From NCBI RefSeq assembly GCF_001426485.1, contig NZ_LMET01000001.1, positions 358,844 through 422,843 on the forward strand: a stretch of DNA of 64,000 bases. Direction: 5' to 3'. This document shows positions 41,355 to 49,203 of this stretch, piece by piece (the stretch's first letter is position 1; every line of letters begins with the position of its first letter). The position numbers and the translations under genes are program-made. Below the pieces are notes generated by a model, which did not search any database, had not been told where the DNA came from, and saw only the letters and a program-made list of their open reading frames with translations. The stretch is from Aeromicrobium sp. Root472D3. GTDB taxonomy: Bacteria > Actinomycetota > Actinomycetes > Propionibacteriales > Nocardioidaceae.

Positions 41355-42674
41355 GTGGTCACTCTCGCCGATCTCCAGGTCCGCTCGCTCGGTCCGTGCA
41401 CCGTCAGCAGCCCGCTCGCGATGTACGTCAACGAGCGCGAGACCAACGAGTACTACGTCGGCGAGACCGACCGCGTCCTGTACGACGACACGATCGAGCT
41501 GATCACGGCCCGCGGCCTGCCGCTCGAGGAGCTGCCGACGTTCGAGGCCGGCGGGCCCCGCCGCTCGATCTTCTTCGACCCCGCCACGACCAAGGTCGGG
41601 GTCGTGACGTGCGGCGGGCTGTGCCCCGGGCTCAACGACGTCATCCGGGCGATCGTCCTCGAGCTGCACACCCACTACGGCGTGCACGACGTCGTGGGCT
41701 TCCAGCACGGCTACGCCGGCATCGTCGAGGCCAACGGGCACGCGGTCGTGCAGCTCACGCCCGAGTACGTCGCCCGCATCAACGAGCGCGGCGGGACGAT
41801 CCTCGGCTCGTCGCGCGGCGCGCAGGACCCCACCGCGATCGTCGACCGGCTCGTCGAGCTCGACATCGACATCCTGCTGGTCATCGGCGGCGACGGCTCG
41901 ATGCGCGGAGCCCACAACATCGGGCGCGAGATCGAGGCACGCGGGCTGTCGATCGGCATCGTCGGCGTGCCCAAGACGATCGACAACGACATCCCGCACA
42001 TCGGCCAGAGCTTCGGCTTCTCGACGGCGTTCTCGAAGGCCGCGGAGTCGATCAAGGCGGCGCGCGTCGAGGTCGAGGCGGCCGTCGGCGGCGTCGGCAT
42101 CGTCAAGGTCATGGGCCGCCACGCCGGCTTCATCGCCTGCTACGCCGCGCTGGCCAACCACGACGCCGACTTCGTGCTGATCCCCGAGGTCGAGTTCTCG
42201 CTCGACGGCGAGAACGGGCTGCTGCCCCTGCTCGCCCGCCGCGTCGCCGAGCGCGGCAGCGCCGTCATCGTCCTCGCCGAGGGTGCCGGCCAGGAGCTGA
42301 TCCCCGCCGACGACCGCACCGACGCGAGCGGCAACGCCGTCCTCGGCGACATCGCGGGCTTCCTGCGCGAGCAGATCGGCAAGGACTTCGCGAACCGATC
42401 GCAGCCGTTGACGATGCGCTACTTCAACCCCGGCTACGCGATCCGCTCGGTGCCGGCCGACGCGTCCGACTCGGTCTACTGCGCACGCCTGGCCCAGATC
42501 GCGGTCCACGCCGCGATGTCGGGCCGCACCGACATGGTCGTCGGGCGGCGCCGCCACCGGTTCGTCAACGTGCCGATCCCGTTCGTCACGGCCGGGTCGC
42601 ACAGCGTCTCGCCCGACGGCGACCTGTGGCTCTCGGTGCTGGAGTCGACCGCCCAGCCGTTCAGCATGCGCTGA
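41355..42674 (+). CDS. 6-phosphofructokinase, ATP-type GGDG motif
   Basis: 439 residues, longer than the 320-340 of bacterial PfkA. An 80-residue N-terminal extension precedes the kinase: VGVVTCGGLCPGLNDVIRAI, GGTILGSSRG, VIGGDGSMRGA, VPKTIDNDIP, FGFSTAFSKAAESIKAA and VMGRHAGFIA. The GGDG motif is the ATP-dependent form; PPi enzymes have GGDD. The Lys in PKTIDND is otherwise typical of PPi-type and plant-type enzymes, where PfkA has PGTIDND. So this is a long, plant/spirochaete-like clade, probably ATP-dependent. The GTG follows TAGGAT by six bases, leaderless. Glycolytic function inferred. Confidence 0.87.
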   Translation: MVTLADLQVRSLGPCTVSSPLAMYVNERETNEYYVGETDRVLYDDTIELITARGLPLEELPTFEAGGPRRSIFFDPATTKVGVVTCGGLCPGLNDVIRAIVLELHTHYGVHDVVGFQHGYAGIVEANGHAVVQLTPEYVARINERGGTILGSSRGAQDPTAIVDRLVELDIDILLVIGGDGSMRGAHNIGREIEARGLSIGIVGVPKTIDNDIPHIGQSFGFSTAFSKAAESIKAARVEVEAAVGGVGIVKVMGRHAGFIACYAALANHDADFVLIPEVEFSLDGENGLLPLLARRVAERGSAVIVLAEGAGQELIPADDRTDASGNAVLGDIAGFLREQIGKDFANRSQPLTMRYFNPGYAIRSVPADASDSVYCARLAQIAVHAAMSGRTDMVVGRRRHRFVNVPIPFVTAGSHSVSPDGDLWLSVLESTAQPFSMR

Positions 42675-42964
42675 GGCCGAGCGAGCTCTGCGAGCGAGCG
42701 CCGAGGCGCGCCAGCGCAGCGTGAGCGGTGCGCGGCGAAGCCGCCCTGCTGCGAGGCGTGGCGGGTGATCGAGCCCGGGTGGGGCGCCGGAGGGCGGACC
42801 GCAGCCATCAGACCTACGTCAGGGCCCCTTCGCCCCGCTCACGGTCGGCCGCAAACGGCCTCCCCAGGGGCCGGTGGCTCCGTGCCACATCGTGAGACGC
42901 CCTTGTCGTGCAGCGAGACGGTGGCACTGTCGGAGGACAGACCTTCGACCTCCCGGGAGACACC
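42675..42964 (+). other. 290-base intergenic region with multiple hairpins before metY
   Basis: No ORF is convincing. Just after pfk there is a GCGAGC-rich tract and a hairpin GCGGC-GAA-GCCGC (42732-42744), possibly the pfk terminator. Nearer metY, GGCCCCT pairs with AGGGGCC enclosing GGCCG-CAAA-CGGCC (42847-42860). GTGCCAC (42882-42888) pairs with GTGGCAC (42921-42927) around a 32-base loop containing two copies of GAGACG. This looks like a structured leader or operator for the methionine genes. It does not match the SAM-I, SAM-II or SAM-IV riboswitch cores I know. Confidence 0.4.
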
Positions 42965-44254
42965 ATGAGCGACACCTGGTCATTCGAGACCAAGCAGATC
43001 CACGCCGGACAGGTTCCCGATCCGGCCACCGGCGCCCGCGCCCTGCCGATCTACCAGACGACGTCGTTCCAGTTCCGCGACACCGACCACGCGGCCGCGC
43101 TGTTCAGCCTCGCCGAGCCCGGCAACATCTACACCCGCATCATCAACCCGACGCAGAGCGTCGTCGAGGAGCGCCTCGCCGCGCTCGAGGGCGGCGTGGG
43201 CGCCCTGCTGTTCGCCTCCGGCCAGGCGGCCACGACCGGCGCGCTGACCAACGTCGCCGAGGCCGGCGACCACATCGTCGCGTCGGCCAGCCTGTACGGC
43301 GGCACCGACAGCCTGCTGCGCCACTCGTTCCCGAAGCTCGGCATCACCGTCACGTTCGTCGAGGACAACAACAACCCCGAGGCGTGGCGAGCGGCCGTCC
43401 AGGACAACACCAAGGTGTTCTTCGGCGAGACGGTCGGCAACCCCAAGGGCGACGTCCTCGACCTCGAGGCCATCTCGGCGGTCGCCAAGGAGGTCGGCGT
43501 GCCGTTCATCGTCGACAACACCATCGCGACGCCCTACCTGCTCAACCCGTTGCGGCACGGCGTCGACACCGTCGTCCACTCCGCCACGAAGTACATCGGC
43601 GGGCACGGCACCGCGATCGCCGGCGTCGTGATCGACGGCGGCACGTTCGACTACGGCGCCCACGGCGACAAGTACCCCGGCTTCACCGAGCCCGATCCGA
43701 GCTACCACGGCCTCAAGTACGCCGAGGCGCTCGGACCGGCCGCCTACATCTCGAAGCTGCGCGTGCAGGTGCTGCGCAACACGGGTGCCGCGATCGCGCC
43801 CTTCAACGCCTTCCTGCTCGCCCAGGGCCTCGAGACCCTGAGCCTGCGCATCGAGCGGCACATCGAGAACACCCGCGCGGTCGCCGAGTGGCTCGAGGCC
43901 CGCGACGACGTCTCGAAGGTCACCTGGGCGAGCCTGTCGAGCAGCCCGTACAAGCAGCTCGCCGACCGGTACGTGCCGAAGGGCGCCGGAGCCGTGCTGA
44001 CGTTCGAGCTGCCGGGTGGGCTCGAGGCCGGCAAGGCGTTCATCGACGCGCTCGAGCTGTTCAGCCACGTCGCCAACATCGGCGACGTCCGCAGCCTCGC
44101 GATCCACCCCGCCAGCACGACCCACTCCCAGGGATCGCCCGAGGAGCACGCCGCGACCGGCGTGACGCCCGGTCTGGTGCGCCTCGCGATCGGCCTGGAG
44201 GGGATCGACGACATCCTGGCCGACCTCGAGGCCGGATTCCGCGCCGCGAAGTGA
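42965..44254 (+). CDS. metY: O-acetylhomoserine sulfhydrylase (MetY)
   Basis: 429 residues of a PLP Cys/Met-metabolism enzyme. It shows YTRIINPTQSVVEERLAALEGG, ASGQAATTGALT, VDNTIATPYLLNPL, and the PLP Lys in VVHSATKYIGGHGT. A 30-residue insertion after the Lys (FDYGAHGDKYPGFTEPDPSYHG) distinguishes O-acetylhomoserine sulfhydrylases from cystathionine enzymes. It converts O-acetylhomoserine and sulfide to homocysteine. The ATG at 42965 has GGGAGA upstream; an upstream in-frame ATG at 42908 lacks conservation. metX is coupled downstream (GTGA) and makes its substrate. Confidence 0.93.
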   Translation: MSDTWSFETKQIHAGQVPDPATGARALPIYQTTSFQFRDTDHAAALFSLAEPGNIYTRIINPTQSVVEERLAALEGGVGALLFASGQAATTGALTNVAEAGDHIVASASLYGGTDSLLRHSFPKLGITVTFVEDNNNPEAWRAAVQDNTKVFFGETVGNPKGDVLDLEAISAVAKEVGVPFIVDNTIATPYLLNPLRHGVDTVVHSATKYIGGHGTAIAGVVIDGGTFDYGAHGDKYPGFTEPDPSYHGLKYAEALGPAAYISKLRVQVLRNTGAAIAPFNAFLLAQGLETLSLRIERHIENTRAVAEWLEARDDVSKVTWASLSSSPYKQLADRYVPKGAGAVLTFELPGGLEAGKAFIDALELFSHVANIGDVRSLAIHPASTTHSQGSPEEHAATGVTPGLVRLAIGLEGIDDILADLEAGFRAAK

Positions 44255-45363
44255 GCCTGGCCCCCGGCATCGATCCCTCTCTCGTCACGGGCGCGTGGCG
44301 GGAGGGGGATCCCGTGGGTGGACGGACCTTCACCGATCTCGGCGACCTGACCCTCGACTCGGGTCGCGTCCTCGCGGACGTCCGGCTCGCGCACGAGACG
44401 TGGGGGACGTTCGACGGCGGCAACGCCGTGCTGGTGCTGCACGCCCTGACGGGTGATAGCCACGTCGTCGGCGACGCCGGCCCCGGACACCCCACACCGG
44501 GGTGGTGGGGGACGCTGGTCGGCCCCGGTCGCCCGATCGACACCGACCGCTTCTTCGTCGTCGCGGCCAACATCCTGGGCGGCTGTCAGGGCTCGACCGG
44601 ACCGGCCTCGCTGGACCCGGACGGCATGCCGTGGGGCGGCTCGTTCCCGTCCCTGACGGTCCGCGACCAGGTGCGGGCCGAGGTCGCCCTCGCCGACCGC
44701 CTCGGCATCGACCGGTGGCACAGCGTGATCGGCGGATCGGCCGGCGGCATGCGGGCCCTGGAGTGGGCCGTCGAGCACCCGGCGCGCGTCGAGCGGCTGT
44801 TCCTGCTGGCGACGTCGGCGGCGGCCTCGGCCGAGCAGATCGCCCTGTCGCGCACGCAGGTCGCGGCGATCGAGAACGATCCCGCCTGGTTCGACGGCGA
44901 CTACTACGACGGCCCCGTCGGACCCCTCGCGGGCCTCGACCTGGCGCGACGCATCGCGCACATCGCCTACCGCAGCGAGTCCGAGCTGCAGGACCGCTTC
45001 GGTCGCCAGGTCGAGGACGACGGGACGTGGTCGGTCGACTCGTACCTGCAGCACCACGGCGCCAAGCTGGTCGGACGCTTCGACGCCAACTCGTACGTCG
45101 TGCTGACCTCGGCGATGGACACCCACGACATCGGTCGCGACCGCGGAGGCGTCGAGTCCGCGCTCTCGCGCATCACCGCCCGGACGGTCGTGGCGGGCAT
45201 CGACTCCGACCGGCTCTACCCGCTGCACCAGCAGCAGCTGCTGGCCGATCTGATCCCCGGTGCCCGCGGGCTCGACGTCGTGACGTCCGCGCACGGCCAC
45301 GACGGGTTCCTGGTCGAGTTCGACCAGGTCGGCGAGCTCGCCCGCGCCCTCCTCGCCCGCTGA
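44251..45363 (+). CDS. metX: Homoserine O-acetyltransferase (MetX)
   Basis: 370 residues of the alpha/beta-hydrolase MetX family. It shows LVLHALTGDSHVVGD, FVVAANILGGCQGSTGPASLDP, the nucleophile Ser in VIGGSAGGMRALEW, the Asp in GIDSDRLYP and the His in AHGHDGFLVE. It acetylates homoserine with acetyl-CoA, the first committed step of methionine synthesis. The GTG start overlaps the metY stop (GTGA), giving coupled synthesis. The stop codon is immediately followed by the palindromic repeat element. Confidence 0.93.
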   Translation: MSLAPGIDPSLVTGAWREGDPVGGRTFTDLGDLTLDSGRVLADVRLAHETWGTFDGGNAVLVLHALTGDSHVVGDAGPGHPTPGWWGTLVGPGRPIDTDRFFVVAANILGGCQGSTGPASLDPDGMPWGGSFPSLTVRDQVRAEVALADRLGIDRWHSVIGGSAGGMRALEWAVEHPARVERLFLLATSAAASAEQIALSRTQVAAIENDPAWFDGDYYDGPVGPLAGLDLARRIAHIAYRSESELQDRFGRQVEDDGTWSVDSYLQHHGAKLVGRFDANSYVVLTSAMDTHDIGRDRGGVESALSRITARTVVAGIDSDRLYPLHQQQLLADLIPGARGLDVVTSAHGHDGFLVEFDQVGELARALLAR

Positions 45364-45448
45364 CGAGGGGGTTTCCGCCCCACGACGAGAGGGTTGCCGC
45401 CCCCGTGTGGGGCGACAACCCTCTCCTGGAGGGGCGACAACCCCCTCG
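45364..45448. repeat. GC-rich palindromic intergenic repeat, copy 2 (nested)
   Basis: Two nested inverted repeats fill the gap between metX and the convergent membrane-protein gene. The inner one pairs GAGAGGGTTGCCGCCCC (45387-45403) with its near-complement (45409-45425, one mismatch that is a G-U pair in minus-strand RNA). The outer one pairs CGAGGGGGTTTCCGCCCC (45364-45381) with 45431-45448 (two mismatches). All four arms are variants of one unit, CGAGGGGGTTGCCGCCCC, also used at 14287-14354. Here it could act as a two-way terminator. Confidence 0.8.
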
Positions 45449-45454
45449 CGAGCG

Positions 45455-46063
45455 TCAGTAGAGCTGGCGCGAGGCCGCGGTCGCGTCGTAGAAGGCGGAC
45501 GACTGCTTCTTCCACAGCAGCACCAGGATGAAGACGCCGAGCACGAGGTTCACGATCGACAGCACCACGCTCACCGTCTGGGTACCGCCGATGGCGAGTC
45601 CGAAGAGGGTGAACACGACGTTCAGCACGCCCAGCACCGTGGCGACGACGCGGGCCCACGATCGGCCCTGGCCGTTCTTCCAGGCCATCCAGAGCCACAG
45701 CAGCACGGTGATCGAGCCGCCCACGATGCTCGAGGCGATGCCGACGGCGTACGCCGCGTCGATCGTGGACTGCGTGACGGACGGGTCGCTCTCGCGCATC
45801 TGCCGGGCGATGTCATCCTTCAGCGAGCCGAGGCCGATGAACCCCACGACCAGGGAGAGCAGGCTGAGCGCGGCGCCCACCAGCATCAGCTTGACCGCCA
45901 GCGCGATCGACGACGGCTGCGGCGGCGCGGCCGGACGCTGCGGCGGCTGGCCGCCCGGCCCGGTCGGGTACGAGCCGTACGGGGCCGCGGGCTGCTGGGG
46001 CCCCGGGTAGGCCGGCTGACCGGCGCCGAACGGCTCGTTGGGATCGGACGGTGTGCTGGTCAT
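45455..46063 (-). CDS. Small four-helix membrane protein with Pro/Gly-rich N-terminus
   Basis: 202 residues. The first 50 are a Pro/Gly/Gln/Tyr-rich cytosolic tail (PYGSYPTGPGGQPPQRPAAPP). Four hydrophobic segments follow at about 55-76, 103-125, 137-158 and 164-186. Similar tail-plus-helices proteins are common in actinobacteria and poorly characterised. AGGGGG precedes the ATG at 46063. No motif indicates transport or catalysis. It is convergent with metX across the palindromic repeat. Confidence 0.72.
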   Translation of the reverse strand: MTSTPSDPNEPFGAGQPAYPGPQQPAAPYGSYPTGPGGQPPQRPAAPPQPSSIALAVKLMLVGAALSLLSLVVGFIGLGSLKDDIARQMRESDPSVTQSTIDAAYAVGIASSIVGGSITVLLWLWMAWKNGQGRSWARVVATVLGVLNVVFTLFGLAIGGTQTVSVVLSIVNLVLGVFILVLLWKKQSSAFYDATAASRQLY

Positions 46064-46124
46064 GGGGTCCCCCTGGATTCGACGACGTGCCTGATGTCGC
46101 CACGACCCTATCGGAGACGGGCCG

Positions 46125-46883
46125 TCACACCATCCGGCGGACGACGCCGAGCGGCGCGTACTTCATGACCTGCCCGAGCGGCGCCCACGGCCACGACGGG
46201 ACGGCGGCATCGACGACCTCGGCCTCGATCTTGGCCACGAGCGCCCGGCACCCGGTCTCGGTGTCGACCATCATCCGGGTCTCCTGCGTCACGCCCTCGT
46301 TCATCTCCGACGCGATGTAGCCCGGGAACAGCGTCGTGACCTTGATGTCGAGGCCCTTGCGGCCGATCAGGTCGGACCGGATGCCCTCGGCGATCATCGC
46401 GAGGCCGGCCTTCGTCGCGGCGTACGTCGTCATCGACGAGGGCATGCCGCGCATCGCCGACATCGACGAGATGACGACGAGGTGACCGGCCTTGCGCTCG
46501 TAGAAGTGCTCCATCGCGGCCTCGCACTGCGCGAGCGCCGCGACGAAGTTGGTCTCGGCGGTCTGCCGGTTGGCCTCGAACCTGCCCGTGCCGATGCGTC
46601 CGCCCTTGCCGAGCCCGGCGTTGACGATGACGCGGTCGAGCCCGCCGAGGTCGGTGATCGCCTGCTTGAAGACCGCGAAGACCTGGTCGTGGTCGGTGAC
46701 GTCGAGCGCGTGGACGACGACCTCGATGCCGGGGTGGGCCGCGAGCAGCTCGTCGCGCAGCGCCTCGAGGCGGTCGACGCGCCGGGCCGTCAGGGCGAGG
46801 TGGTGGCCCTTGGCGGCCAGGATGCGGGCCATGCCGGCGCCCAGCCCCGAGCTGGCGCCGGTGATGAGGACGTTGGTGCGCAC
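46125..46883 (-). CDS. Short-chain dehydrogenase/reductase
   Basis: 252 residues of a classical SDR: cofactor loop TGASSGLGAGM, ALDVTD, VNAGLGKGG (NAG motif), catalytic Ser in VVISSMSA, and YAATK (Tyr-x3-Lys). The Arg at the end of beta-2 (TARRVDRL) favours NADP. The C-terminal VVDAAVPSWPWAPLGQVMKYAP is typical of mycobacterial-type SDRs acting on lipids or sterols. GTG start with AAGAAGGA upstream, 4 bases after the neighbouring SDR stop, so the two are co-transcribed. Substrate unknown. Confidence 0.83.
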   Translation of the reverse strand: MRTNVLITGASSGLGAGMARILAAKGHHLALTARRVDRLEALRDELLAAHPGIEVVVHALDVTDHDQVFAVFKQAITDLGGLDRVIVNAGLGKGGRIGTGRFEANRQTAETNFVAALAQCEAAMEHFYERKAGHLVVISSMSAMRGMPSSMTTYAATKAGLAMIAEGIRSDLIGRKGLDIKVTTLFPGYIASEMNEGVTQETRMMVDTETGCRALVAKIEAEVVDAAVPSWPWAPLGQVMKYAPLGVVRRMV

Positions 46884-46887
46884 GGGA

Positions 46888-47688
46888 TCAGTCCTTCTTC
46901 GCCATCTGGAACGAGGCCTTGCGCATCATGCGGTCGTACACCGGTCGGGCGAACCGCTTGGCGGCGTAGGCGATCCTGCCGTCGCGGTCGGTCAGGATGA
47001 TGTGCCGGCCCTTCTCGACGCCCTTGACGACCTCGGCCGCGATGTCGTCGGCCGTGACCGTCGACCGGTCGATGAGCTTGGCGGCCGACTTCTGCGCCGA
47101 CTCGTCCTTGCCGCGCATCGACTCGGTGAGGTTGGTCTTGAAGAACGTCGGGCACACCACCGAGACCTTGACGCCGTAGGGCGCGAGCTCGTGCAGCAGC
47201 GTCTCGCTCAGCGCGACGACCGCGGCCTTGACGGCGTTGTACTCGCTCATTCGCGGCGGGTGCACCAGGCCCGCGGCCGACGCGGTGTTGACGATGTGTC
47301 CGCTGCCCTGCGCCTTCATGATCGGCGCGAAGGCGCGGCAGCCGCGGGCCACGCCGAGCAGGTTGATGTCGACGATCCACTGCCACTGGTCCATCTCGGT
47401 CAGCTCGATGCGACCACCGGCCGCGACGCCGGCGTTGTTGAACAGCAGGTCGAGGCCGTCCCACTCCTCGACGACCCAGTCGCGCGCCGCGGCCCAGTCG
47501 ACGTCCTGCGTGACGTCGAGGTGCCGGTAGGTGACGCCCACCAGCCCGTCGAGCGCGGAGGACTGCTCGGCGTGGACGTCGGTCGCGAGCACGCGGCACC
47601 CGCGGTCGACCATCTGGCGCACCAGCGCCAGGCCGAGGCCGGAGGCGGCGCCGGTGATCAGGACGCGGGAGCTCGCGGGGATCGTCAT
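46888..47688 (-). CDS. Short-chain dehydrogenase/reductase
   Basis: 266 residues: TGAASGLGLALV, ATDVHAEQ (Asp after beta-2, favouring NAD), LDVTQD, NNAGVAAGG, catalytic Ser in TASAAGLV, YNAVKAA (Tyr-x3-Lys). The C-terminus is basic and carries DRDGRIAYAAKRFARPVYDRMMRK. The ATG at 47688 is seven bases after TAGTAT, so it probably begins a leaderless two-gene mRNA with the SDR downstream. The frame is open far upstream over the phosphatase gene; that part is not coding in this frame. Substrate unknown. Confidence 0.84.
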   Translation of the reverse strand: MTIPASSRVLITGAASGLGLALVRQMVDRGCRVLATDVHAEQSSALDGLVGVTYRHLDVTQDVDWAAARDWVVEEWDGLDLLFNNAGVAAGGRIELTEMDQWQWIVDINLLGVARGCRAFAPIMKAQGSGHIVNTASAAGLVHPPRMSEYNAVKAAVVALSETLLHELAPYGVKVSVVCPTFFKTNLTESMRGKDESAQKSAAKLIDRSTVTADDIAAEVVKGVEKGRHIILTDRDGRIAYAAKRFARPVYDRMMRKASFQMAKKD

Positions 47689-47693
47689 GGTCC

Positions 47694-47710
47694 GGATACT
47701 ACCGGTATCC
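47694..47710. promoter_or_regulatory. Inverted repeat over the -10 of the SDR pair
   Basis: GGATAC-N5-GTATCC is a perfect 6-bp inverted repeat. The minus-strand -10 TAGTAT (47701-47696) lies inside its left arm, seven bases before the SDR ATG. A repressor binding the dyad would block this promoter; the cognate protein is not in the vicinity. Confidence 0.5.
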
Positions 47711-47741
47711 CGGCAGCGTCCCGGTGGCCGTCGCCGCGCGG

Positions 47742-48383
47742 CTAGCGGAACGTGACCATGTCGCGGGGCAGGTGGCCCGTCTCGTTGAACGCGAGGAGCC
47801 GGGCTCCCGAGGCGCCGACGATGACGGTCGTGACGCTGGCGTTCACGATGACGTCGTTGATGCGCTGGAACAGCGAGTCGTCCCCGGCCAGCAGGTGCGA
47901 CGCGACGAGCGCGATGGGGCCGCCGGAGGTGAACACGGCGACCTGCCGGCCGGAGGTCGCCTGCGCGACGACGTCGTCGAACGAGGCCATCACCCGCGAC
48001 CGGAACGTCTCGTACGGCTCGCCCGGGCCGGGCTCGCCGGCCATCCACCCGGTGATCGCGATGTTGAGGGTGCGCTGGAAGGCCTTGGTGTCGGAGCCCA
48101 TGGCCGAGGAGTCCTGCGCCTTCGCCAGCGCCAGGTGGTCGTACTCGTCCCACCCGGGGTCGACGTCGTAGCCGTCGCCCTCACCGCTCGCGTCGATCGC
48201 CGCGATCGCGGTCTGCGCGTGCCGCTTCATGCCGCCCGTGACGGCCGACGTCGGCGCCCAGCCGGACGCCTCCCACGAGACCCCCAGCGAGGACGACTGC
48301 TCGTACCCGAGCTCGGAGAGCTGGTCGTAGTCGGCCGCGCCGAACGAGGCCTGCCCGTGGCGGATCAGGTGGATGGAGCCCAT
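47742..48383 (-). CDS. Histidine phosphatase-family protein
   Basis: 213 residues. The catalytic LIRHGQASFG (Arg-His-Gly) is at residues 6-15. Later come the second Arg in GGMKRHAQTA, a Glu donor region (WDEYDHLAL) and the second His, which is not in the usual GHG form but reads VAVFTSGGPI, with Ser-Gly-Gly replacing His-Gly. Loss of the second catalytic His would weaken phosphatase activity; this should be taken cautiously because alignment was by eye. TAGGGT six bases before the ATG indicates a leaderless mRNA. Confidence 0.8.
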   Translation of the reverse strand: MGSIHLIRHGQASFGAADYDQLSELGYEQSSSLGVSWEASGWAPTSAVTGGMKRHAQTAIAAIDASGEGDGYDVDPGWDEYDHLALAKAQDSSAMGSDTKAFQRTLNIAITGWMAGEPGPGEPYETFRSRVMASFDDVVAQATSGRQVAVFTSGGPIALVASHLLAGDDSLFQRINDVIVNASVTTVIVGASGARLLAFNETGHLPRDMVTFR

Positions 48384-48405
48384 GGCGCGACCCTACCCGC
48401 GCAGA

Positions 48406-48447
48406 CCGCGAGGCCGGCACCTGGTGAAGTCAGTGCCGGCCTCGCGG
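48406..48447 (-). terminator. 15-bp perfect hairpin after the fasciclin gene
   Basis: CCGCGAGGCCGGCAC (48406-48420) and GTGCCGGCCTCGCGG (48433-48447) pair perfectly around a 12-base loop. It lies 38 bases past the stop of the fasciclin gene (minus strand) and 22 bases upstream of the divergent-reading phosphatase start. No T-run follows, as is common for actinobacterial terminators. Two perfect tandem copies of GTCGTGCGGTGCTGCG (48448-48479) separate it from the fasciclin stop. Confidence 0.75.
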
Positions 48448-48485
48448 GTCGTGCGGTGCTGCGGTCGTGCGGTGCTGCGTGGCGA

Positions 48486-49151
48486 TCAGGCCGCCGGCGG
48501 CATCAGGACCGTGTCGATCAGGTAGACCGTGGCGTTGGCGGTCTGGACGCCACCGCAGATCACGGCGGCCTGGTCGCCGACCTTGATGTCGTCGCCCGAA
48601 CCGGTGATGGTCAGGTCGGCGCCGTTGACGGTCTTGAAGGTGCCGTCGATGTCCGCGGGCGCGATGCGCTCGGGGATCACGTGGTACGTCAGGATGCTCG
48701 ACAGCGTCGTGCCGCCGGCCTCCTTGGCGAGGGTGTCGATCGTGTCGGCCGGGATCTTGGCGAACGCGTCGTCGACGGGCGCGAAGACCGTGAACTCGCC
48801 ACCGTTGAGGGTGTCGACCAGGTCGACGTCGGGGTTGACCTGTCCGCTGACGGCCTTGACGAGCGTCGTGAGCAACGGGTTGTTGCTGGCGGCCGTGGCC
48901 ACCGGGTCCTGGGCCATGCCGCTGACCGAGCCGGCGCCGTCCGGGACGGCCTTGGCGTAGTCGGCGCAGCCGGGTCCGACGAGGTCGGCCGCCGGGTCGG
49001 CGTCCGAGGAGTCGGCGGACGGCGCGGCCGAGGTGGCCTCGTCCGACGGAGCGGCGGCGTCGCCCTCCGAGTCGCTCGATCCGCACGCCGCGGTGAACAG
49101 GGCGAGCGAGGCAACAGCCGCGACGGCGAAGCTCTTGGTGTGGGTACGCAT
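48486..49151 (-). CDS. Fasciclin-domain lipoprotein
   Basis: 221 residues. A lipobox (LFTAAC, Cys23) is followed by a 35-residue acidic Ser/Ala/Asp linker and one FAS1 domain: [62 protein letters not shown]. This is the MPT70/MPT83-like arrangement. FAS1 proteins act in adhesion or protein binding on the cell surface. A second Cys pair ([13 protein letters not shown]) may form a disulfide. It lies 52 bases after the molybdopterin oxidoreductase, same strand; in related bacteria such genes are often adjacent. Confidence 0.87.
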   Translation of the reverse strand: MRTHTKSFAVAAVASLALFTAACGSSDSEGDAAAPSDEATSAAPSADSSDADPAADLVGPGCADYAKAVPDGAGSVSGMAQDPVATAASNNPLLTTLVKAVSGQVNPDVDLVDTLNGGEFTVFAPVDDAFAKIPADTIDTLAKEAGGTTLSSILTYHVIPERIAPADIDGTFKTVNGADLTITGSGDDIKVGDQAAVICGGVQTANATVYLIDTVLMPPAA

Positions 49152-49203
49152 GTCGTGTCTCCTTGTGGTTGGGTTGTCGTGCTCTCGTGCGAGTCGTGCT
49201 GTG

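Noticed and set aside
42815-42964. SAM riboswitch upstream of metY
   Set aside because: The region is structured, but the conserved cores of SAM-I, SAM-II and SAM-IV riboswitches as I know them were not found.
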